NCBI GenBank assembly: GCA_003254905.1
Contig: QANU01076562.1
Location: 456,124-520,123, forward strand
Length of the DNA: 64,000 nt
Reading direction: 5' to 3'
Origin: Nissolia schottii
Lineage: Eukaryota > Streptophyta > Magnoliopsida > Fabales > Fabaceae
Shown: one piece after another, positions 56,611-64,000 of the stretch
Numbering within the stretch: position 1 is the stretch's first letter
Layout of the letters: the number at the start of each line of letters is the position of its first letter
Notes under the pieces: generated by a model
What the model was told of the DNA's origin: nothing
Seen by the model: the letters and a program-made list of their open reading frames with translations, nothing else
The model's database searches: none
Program-made: the position numbers and the translations under genes

Positions 56611-57150
56611 AAAATTTGGCATAAATGATTAGGTCATCCATCTTATAGGATTGTTAACTCTATCTTAAATAAGTGCCATTTACCATGTAATAAGGATATT
56701 AGTCTACCTCTTGTATGTGAATCTTGTTCTATGGATAAAATGCATCAATTACCTTTTTTGTTATCTAATCATGTGTATACACACCCTTTAGAACTTGTAT
56801 ATTCAGATGCAGGCATGACTCATTTACTTTTATGCAAACATTGTAACCTTTTAATTATGACAAGCTTAAAGTTAGATGAGATTTAGCTTGAGCGGGTGTT
56901 AGAATATATTAAGATATTATAATATCCTGACATATTGTAGATTATATTCTAGAATTTAGATTGATTTAGTTTGTTATTAGGTTTATTTTGTCATTATTGT
57001 CTTGATTCTCTATCTAACTTATAAATAAGTGTTGGCTCATTTGTATTCAACAACACAGGATTTAACAAACATTTTTCCTCTAATATTGGTTTTGTCTTAC
57101 TCTCTTATTTCTCAGTGTACGTCTATTATTTTTCTGATTCAAGATGAAAC
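56611..57150 (+). mobile_element. Internally deleted copia element: integrase start joined to 3' LTR
   Basis: 56690-56815 encodes the gag-pre-integrase/integrase boundary (CESCSMDKMHQLPF, then THPLELVYSDA). Within 80 bp it runs into a purine stretch and an LTR beginning tgttagaatatattaag at 56897, with TATA-like ttataaataag near 57020. RT and RNase H are deleted. Confidence 0.65.
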
Positions 57151-57995
57151 TTAACATATGCCTAACTTACCATCTTGATTAGCACATTTAAATCTAGTTT
57201 CTAGGTTCAAAATACAATTACTCAAATCTCCAAATACTTTTCGACCACGCTTTAAAGATAAAAATTCACCAAATATATCATATTGATTTGTGTTAGACAA
57301 CATATCAGCGTAGTCAACAACAGCGGAACAACTAGTTTGAACCTTAGATGAAGACTGAGATAGCATAAAATTTGTATAATATAAGCATTCCGAAAGAGAA
57401 CTTATACGAACGTCATAAAAAAAAAAACATGAATATGATAAAAAGACATTTGTAAATTAGAAAAACTACCTGTCATTTTTTGCCTTGCAAATGTTTTTGG
57501 CTTCCTCAACTGCAACTCACCTCTTTTTTCTTCGACCAGGGGTTTTCATGACCTCATTGGATGTGAACAACAATTGTTAATATTTTTTTAAAAAAATATT
57601 TTTGCTAATACTATTTCTCAAGATTATAGTACGCTTTTAGCATTGATGGACAATAAAAGGTTTAGACAAAATAAAATTTATAATAATATAAAAATCTTAA
57701 AACACGTAAGGAAAACAAGATATAAACACAATGATATGAAATGTCATAATACACACACAAAAAAAAATAGCACAACAAATTAACCTACCTCCAATATCCA
57801 TAACCATGGAGCCTAAGAATCCTTCTTGAACTCACCTATATAAGTTGATTTCATATTTAATCAAACATATAGGCATGTAAATAATCATAGATAATTAAGC
57901 CATAGATAATTAAGCTTGAGACACTTGCAAAAATAAACAAATATTGGGAGAGATCCATCTAATCCATCTAATAACTAATAGAAAGAAAACAAAAG
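57151..57995. other. Intergenic; unrecognised minus-strand open frame
   Basis: 57151-57366 (minus) encodes 71 aa without known motif (contains FGEFLSLKRGRKVFGDLS). It may be a decayed gene piece; no splice partners were found. Confidence 0.3.
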
Positions 57996-58030
57996 GGTTA
58001 ATTAAGTTTTTAGTCCCTGTAATATGAAAA
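57996..58030. mobile_element. MULE terminus cut by single n
   Basis: ggttaattaagtttttagtccctgtaatat matches the outer TIR of the Pack-MULE at 28686 and stops at the n at 58031. Confidence 0.65.
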
Positions 58031-58031
58031 N

Positions 58032-58440
58032 TTATATAGATAAATATTTGGTTATATATTCTATTTACTTATTTAGTATATTTAATTAAAACATTAATTG
58101 AATTAAATATACATTTATTTAATTAAAATTTAAATTAAACTTTTTTATTTTATATAGAATGTCATATTTTGGTATTATAAATATTTAGTAAAAATATTAT
58201 TTAGTAAAAATATTAAATTAAATATTTTTTTTATTATATTTAGTAAAAATATTATTGAATTTAATATTTATTTAATTCAATAATTATATAAGTATATATT
58301 TATTTCATATATAAATTATAGAATTAAATAATTGATTGAATTAAATAATAATTTAATTAATTTTTTATTTAATTAAATAATTAAATAATTAAATAATTAT
58401 ATAGTATATAATTTATTGAATTAAATAATAATTTAGTAAT
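58032..58440. other. Extremely AT-rich stretch
   Basis: Repeated ttaattgaattaaataat words; no gene. Confidence 0.5.
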
Positions 58441-58952
58441 TTTTTAAAATTAATTATCTTTACCGTCGAAAATTACCCACAGTAATATTTTAACGGTAGT
58501 AGTTTCAAAATATTAATATAATATTCATAATTACCATTATTTTTTGACAGTTTTTTGTACGAATTACCATCGGTTGTAACTGACGGTAAAGTCAATAAAA
58601 TATATTAATATATTACCAATGGTAAATCGTCATTAATTTATGTATAAATATCATTAAATTTCCGTCGAAATTAACTGACGGTAAACAGAATAAAATATTA
58701 ATATTATTACTGTCAGTTTTAGTCGACAATAACTAGTCCAGTACGAACCGTTCCTAAACTGCCATTTGCATCGGTTCACACCCACGGTAATTATCGTCGG
58801 CTATGTCAATCCGACGATAATAAGTTATCATCAAGGCTTATACCGTCGGTCTCCTTTCCGAAGGTAGATCTGACGAAAAGCCAAAATTCCAACGGTAATC
58901 GAGAAAAAATCCGATGGTAATACCAACGATAACTAACATTTTTATTGTAGTG
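58441..58952. mobile_element. CACTA-like 3' end
   Basis: Ends tttttattgTAGTG at 58952, the inverse of a CACTA terminus. Upstream are many taccgtcg, cgacggtaa and ccgacgata words in both orientations (subterminal repeats). The left end and any transposase are missing. Confidence 0.6.
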
Positions 58953-59910
58953 TCTTTCTTATTTGGGACACTTCATTTACTAGTTGTTAAGAAAAGTACT
59001 AAGTTAGTCTACCAAAAAAGAAAAATATCAATTTATTAACAATTTATAAAAAAAATATATTATGTAAATTACTCTAAAAATAAGATTAATTAAAAGGTTT
59101 TACTCTGTTATATAGCCTCTAAAATTGTAATGAATTGGTAACTTTGAACGATATTGTATGACCCTCTCTCCTCTTTAAACGATTTGTTTCTGGGCCACAT
59201 TTGATTGTACCCTCTAAGAATTTTCCACTTTTTTGTTGCTTTGCAATAATATATATCTATCTTTGGAAAAAATATTTGTATTTCTTCTTCTTCTTCTTCT
59301 TCTTCTTTTTTAAGTGCTTTTCGGCTAGTCCGCGGGGAGTTGAAACAATCCTACCTGGGCCGTTTTTGTCGTTTCCTATGTTGGCTTTTCAGTTTTGTTT
59401 TAGTCCATTGTTAAGCTTTGGACTTTTGTTAAACCATAATGTGCCCTGGATTGAGCTTGCTGTCTGGGCTTGTATTGATCTCCTTGATTTTCATAAGGCC
59501 AACTAAATTTTTGGACAAAGAGAGATAAAAGAACAAAAGATAAACAATTCCATGAACCCCGCCTCGTTTACATTTGCCTGGAAATAAAAGAAATTAATTG
59601 TTAGAATTAGTGATGCCATGTTTTACCCTTTAATAAATAAACAGAATATATACCACTTTATTTCATTTAGTTATTCTTTTTTTTTTAATATTACAATTTT
59701 TTTTTACAACATAGCATTACTCTTACCTAAGGAGGAGGAGTAGAGAGTTGCCTTGGATGGGATATATGTTGATGACCTAACAATAATTTTAGAGTACACT
59801 GATATCATCTTAATGATTAGATGGATCTAACTTAACTCAATCATAATAGTTAATTTAAAGGGGAGGGTTACCTTACACTTATAATTTATAAACGTTATGT
59901 AACTTACTCA
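58953..59910. other. Intergenic, no gene seen
   Basis: (ttc)n microsatellite at 59280-59307. An open frame at 59201-59506 is low complexity, then unrecognised. Confidence 0.4.
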
Positions 59911-60245
59911 TTGCTTGGTTCCATAGAAAATGAGCGAAAAGAAAATAAATTAGTTTTATTTTTCTTGGTTTAGAGTGGAAAATAGGAAAGAAAGAAAAGT
60001 TTGGACATGGTTCCACCAAAACTTTTCTTCCCAACCTTGAGAAGAAAATTAGAAGGATGAGTGATCAATTTTTTACTTTCAAAAACTACAAGGGTATAAG
60101 TGTTTTTTAATTACAAATACATTTTCTTTCTTTTCATTTTTCTATCCAACTAAACAACAAACGAGAAAACACATTTTTCTCTTCATTTTTTCTTCTCTCC
60201 ATTTTTATCCCTCATTTTCTTTCATCATTCAAACAAAGTGTTATA
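59911..60245. mobile_element. MITE-like TIR element
   Basis: Left ttgcttggttccatagaaaatgag and right (inverted) actttgtttgaatgatgaaagaaaatgag pair imperfectly. Non-coding, A/T-rich. Confidence 0.4.
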
Positions 60246-60479
60246 TTTCAAAGTAATGTCAAATTCGAATGCTATCGTATGTAAAAAAAATCACGTGGAA
60301 ACCAAAAAAGAAGGAAAATGGGAAATTCAATCCTTAAACATAGTTATGAAAACTAGCCTAGAGATCCACCCAGTCATCCTATCGGGTCATTGGGTCATTT
60401 GCTGAATTGGATTTTAATTAAAAAATATTTAAAAATATAATTTAATTTCATTAAATAGATTATATATATAATTTAATAC

Positions 60480-61140
60480 AACAAAATATACAATAATGTG
60501 TTTAGCTTAGTGGTAGACAGTACATTATGCAAGCAAGTGGCTAAAAATTAAGGGTCTGGGAGCTTTAATCCTTTAAGAAGGCAGAGAAGCTCACATTCCC
60601 TAAAAGGCTCATAGAGGCCTCAACCCACTAAAGAGTAAGAGAAGTTCTCCTCACATGATCGTATTGGCCCAAAGAGAGAGAGTTTCATGACGCCTAGAGG
60701 AGGAGAAGGTCGCATGCTCAAGACTCCAGGTTCGGTTCGGCCCAGCAAAACTAAAACGAGGTAGCTGCGACTTCTTCTCCCCCAATCCGCAATCAACCTC
60801 TAGATAAGCGGGGAAAGACACGTCGAGGAAGTTGTTATGCAAATTCCCCTGGCTCTATCTCTATCTAACATCCTAGCTCATCTATAAAAGCACGTGACCT
60901 CAAGTAATCGGGTATCACTCGTTCCCTCTATAGAGAACTCATTTAATACTTATGCTTACTTGAGCATCAGAGTGCCTTTACAGGTACATCCTGACGCCAC
61001 ACACTCTCTAAGCAAGGAACTCACTTAGAGCTTATGTCCAAACAGTGGAACTTCTGTCAAGACGTCTTTCTCACCTTCTACTCGTGTTCAGGTAACTTTG
61101 TTTCCTATATGAATTACTCGCGTACAGATTTTACTAGACA
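60480..61140 (+). mobile_element. LTR remnant (gypsy type)
   Basis: Contains tataaaagcacgtgacc (TATA) at about 60883 followed by cttgagcatcagagtgcctttacaggtac at about 60960, the R/U5 wording of many plant gypsy LTRs. GC-richer than its surroundings. No internal genes next to it. Confidence 0.5.
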
Positions 61141-64000
61141 ACATTTTTAAAAAATATACAAGATTTTTTTGAGTGGGTGCACACCAGATTGACCGGTTGG
61201 CTCTGATTAGAAGACAATACTTCCGAAACCAACCGAAATAACAAAATATTCCGAAGACTATAAAACTATGAAATCTTTGTTTTTCAAAGAGAAAGTATAG
61301 GTTTCATATTATTTAGCAGGGTTTTCCATTCTTAGTTATGCTGATTCATTTGCAAAAGGCGAGACCCGTCATTAAGCAAACAATGCTAGATCCGTATAAT
61401 AATGTGAACGCACTATATAGTGACAATAAATCTTGTTAGAAAACGAACAGAAAACAAAAACATCTGTTAAAATGCAACCATGGCCTCTACTTCCAGTTAA
61501 ATTGCCCTAGCAGGTTTTGAATCATTAATCATTGCTACTACCCAGTAGGTTGAGTGTTGTGAGATCAATGTCAGTGTAAAAAAAAAATGCAATAAGCGTT
61601 ACAAAAAGAAGGTCCTCAACTACACTTCCTATTCCCAATAATAGTGCATTCTTGTATAATCACTTCTCCATGTAGTTGCAAAATGTCAGAGACATGACCA
61701 CGAACATCATAAAGCAATTCAACAGTAAATTGAATAAGATTCTTTATTTTTTTGGATTTCTCACAAGTATTTGTTACCAAAAGTAATTTGAAAAATACTT
61801 CCAACATTTAATGTGTATTTCATAATTTTTTAATTTTTTTATATTTTTTTAATCTTATATTTTTCAATTTTAAAATAGTTATCATTTTTATTTTTTAAAT
61901 ACATTCTAAAATTAATATATTTAAATTTAATTGCATCCAAATATATTAGTTTGTGAGTATATCTAAAATATAAAAGTAAATAATTTTAAAATGGAGAGAA
62001 TAAATTAAAATTAATAATTAACAATGTATCACAAACACACATTAAATATTATCCAAGAATATGTAAATAAATATGACTACTTCTCTTAACTTGAATTTAA
62101 CTGAGATTTGTCAAACATTATATGGAAGATTAATTTGTTCCATTTGACTCAATTTTAATTGGTATAAGAGAATAATCTCCCATCTCTCGCTCTCTCTTTC
62201 AAATGCCAACAGTGCCAATTTTCCAAAATGGATGAAGAGTGAATGGGCAGTCAAAATAGGGCAATTGGTGCTCTGAGAAACCTCTCCTACTTGACAGTCC
62301 AGCCTGTTTGCTCTGACCGCATCTCAGTCAAGCAAGAGATCGCATATATATTGCTCAGGTTTCCAAAACTAGCTCTTTTGTTCTCTGTTTACAGCGTAGG
62401 TTTAATCATTTTTTATTTTTTATTTTTAATCTCTGTCTGTATAAAGTAAAAATAAAAAATAAAAAATTTAATGATAGCAAATCAGGAGTCTGTGAGTATC
62501 ATATCCTTGACCTTCAGAGAAGAATGAATACAGCTAGAGACTAAACATGTCAGTGTTTGGCAGGGTGAGCAGCAAGCACCCTTTAGGGCCGAGCTAAAAC
62601 TAGTAGAACAAAACTACTGATTTTAAATAGCATAACATGTTTAGTTGATTTGAATTTTATTTTATTTTTTTAAAAAAAACATTGCATAATATTTTACACT
62701 GCAATTGCTATTTTACATTTAGAAAAATGTAGTGTACACAAGTTGTGTGCAGCCCGAGAATGTGTGTAAAATGGAAAGAGAGAACCAGAGGAGAGGAGAG
62801 GTGAGGTCAGGCCAAAACAGACTTCAGATTTGATTTTGTTGACAGAGAAGAAACCGAAAAGCTTTTGGGAAAATGATCCCTACAGGCCACAACCAGCTGG
62901 ATCAAGACTTACTATATTTGGAAACTGAAAAATGGGTCCCATTTTGGATAATTTAGACTTTTACTTTTTTGCTAACTTGGAAAGTGGTATAATTAAGGCC
63001 CAAGCTTCCCTCAAATTAAGGATGATGGAGCAAAAGGCCATACCAAATTTGGCAAAATATGTCTTCTTTCTCCATCCCATTCTCATTCCCAACCCAAAAT
63101 AAATTAAATCTTATCTTATTATAATAATAATTGGTCAAAGTTCTTAGTTTGATTGAATTATATGAATATTAAAAAATTAAAATTAAGTATAATTTAAAAA
63201 TTAAATTTATTAAAGTATTTTTGTTTAATTTGGTTGAAATATTCTACAATAAAAAAGAATATTAAAAAATTATACTATCAATTTTATTTTAAAAAGTAAA
63301 AGTGACGTATAATTTTTTTTAAAAATGGTCAAACTAAGAACGGATGGAGTAGTATCATTTCCCATCATCCAAAGATGATCCCATGCGAAATTAATTTTTT
63401 TCCTACGAAATTGTGGATATATCAATTACTCATCACTAAAATGAGTCTCGGCCTAAAGGTTCTCTCAATCCCTTGAAAGGAAGTCAACCAATATTTATGT
63501 CCCTAGCTTTAATGATTTGAAGCCATTTTAGCATAACAAAATTTGCCTTGTTAAGGCAACCGAACATGGGGATTGGAGTACTATTTGATGTAATCTGCGA
63601 AGCTTTGAATGAAATTGGCCTTTTCCCCCAGTCTCTGTGTGTTGCTTTCCCCATAAGAAGCTTTTTGGCCAAATAGCCTTCCAAGAGGCATGGGAATTAA
63701 TTCGGACACACAAATTCCGTGGACTCTTGTACTCGGACTACTCTGTTTACTTTTTGTTATTATTTTTCAAACAAAAATTTGTATAAAATTATTTGTTATT
63801 TGTGTATATTATAAAAATATTAAATATATTTTTACAAGTTTATTCTTGTTATTTTTTATGTTCTTAATAACACTTGATTATTATAATATTAATTATTTAA
63901 GATTAATTTTATCTAAATATTATATTTTCTTTATCTTAATGTTAATTAAATAATTTTTTAAACGGTGTGGTTTTGTAAAAAAATGACACAAAAAAGTGAA
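61141..64000. other. Intergenic, no gene recognised
   Basis: Short open frames (62243-62449 plus; 63484-63713 minus) have no recognisable domains. ggatggagtag near 63345 resembles a Stowaway-type MITE end without a clear partner. The rest is AT-rich. Confidence 0.35.

Noticed and set aside
59201..59506. Protein gene with Phe-rich N-terminus
   Set aside because: The Phe run is a (ttc)n microsatellite and the rest has no recognised similarity.

Overview
The window is nuclear DNA of a dicot plant, most likely a legume (Fabaceae). It is AT-rich, the one multi-exon gene has ordinary plant GT-AG introns, and much of the remainder is plant transposons. Mutator-like terminal repeats ending in gttaaat...tagtccct, as known from legume genomes, recur at least five times. 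Nothing looks prokaryotic or organellar. Species cannot be fixed from sequence alone. There is an 821-base run of N at 52741-53561, and single n bases at 2881, 33601, 41367 and 58031 that look like contig joins.

Three intact protein-coding genes are supported. (1) A five-exon pectinesterase on the minus strand (10571-15264; all splice sites and the active-site residues can be read). (2) and (3) Two tandem copies of a multiple-C2-domain and transmembrane-region protein on the plus strand (24778-27105, 775 aa; 34741-37065, 774 aa). These resemble Arabidopsis MCTP3/MCTP4 (FTIP3/FTIP4), which tether ER to plasma membrane at plasmodesmata. Each copy has an uninterrupted coding region preceded by two 5'-leader introns.

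The two MCTP copies arose by a local tandem duplication whose left breakpoint lies inside exon 1 of the pectinesterase. A 5' fragment of that gene (promoter plus 35 codons) therefore sits at 28046-28430 between the MCTP copies. The duplicated segment runs from about 15159 to 27865 (copy 1) and from 28046 to 38825 (copy 2); transposons have since landed independently in each. Within the MCTP coding regions, 1703 bp are identical between copies while the flanks differ by about 3-5 percent, which points to recent gene conversion or an assembly effect.

The remainder is accessory DNA. 0-10 kb: LTR debris, a Helitron 5' end, two CACTA fragments with a copia RNase H fragment between them, and motif-rich elements. 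15.6-22.5 kb: two TIR elements, one 3.4 kb long with many TGCACAAACTTTA motifs, a captured response-regulator receiver fragment, and MULE and MITE elements. 28.7-30.2 kb: a long palindromic Pack-MULE carrying a BAHD acyltransferase fragment. 41.2-42.9 kb: a movement-protein-like ORF next to LTR-like sequences. 43.6-49.1 kb: several MULE-type elements, two with 9-bp target duplications. 49.4-51.6 kb: a local direct duplication holding a MITE in one copy and a TRIM retroelement in the other. 52.6-57.2 kb: nested copia and gypsy remnants around the gap. 57.9-61.1 kb: a MULE end, a CACTA end, a MITE and an LTR. No gene is recognised in the last 3 kb. The duplicated MCTP pair and the gene-capturing mobile elements are the most notable content.
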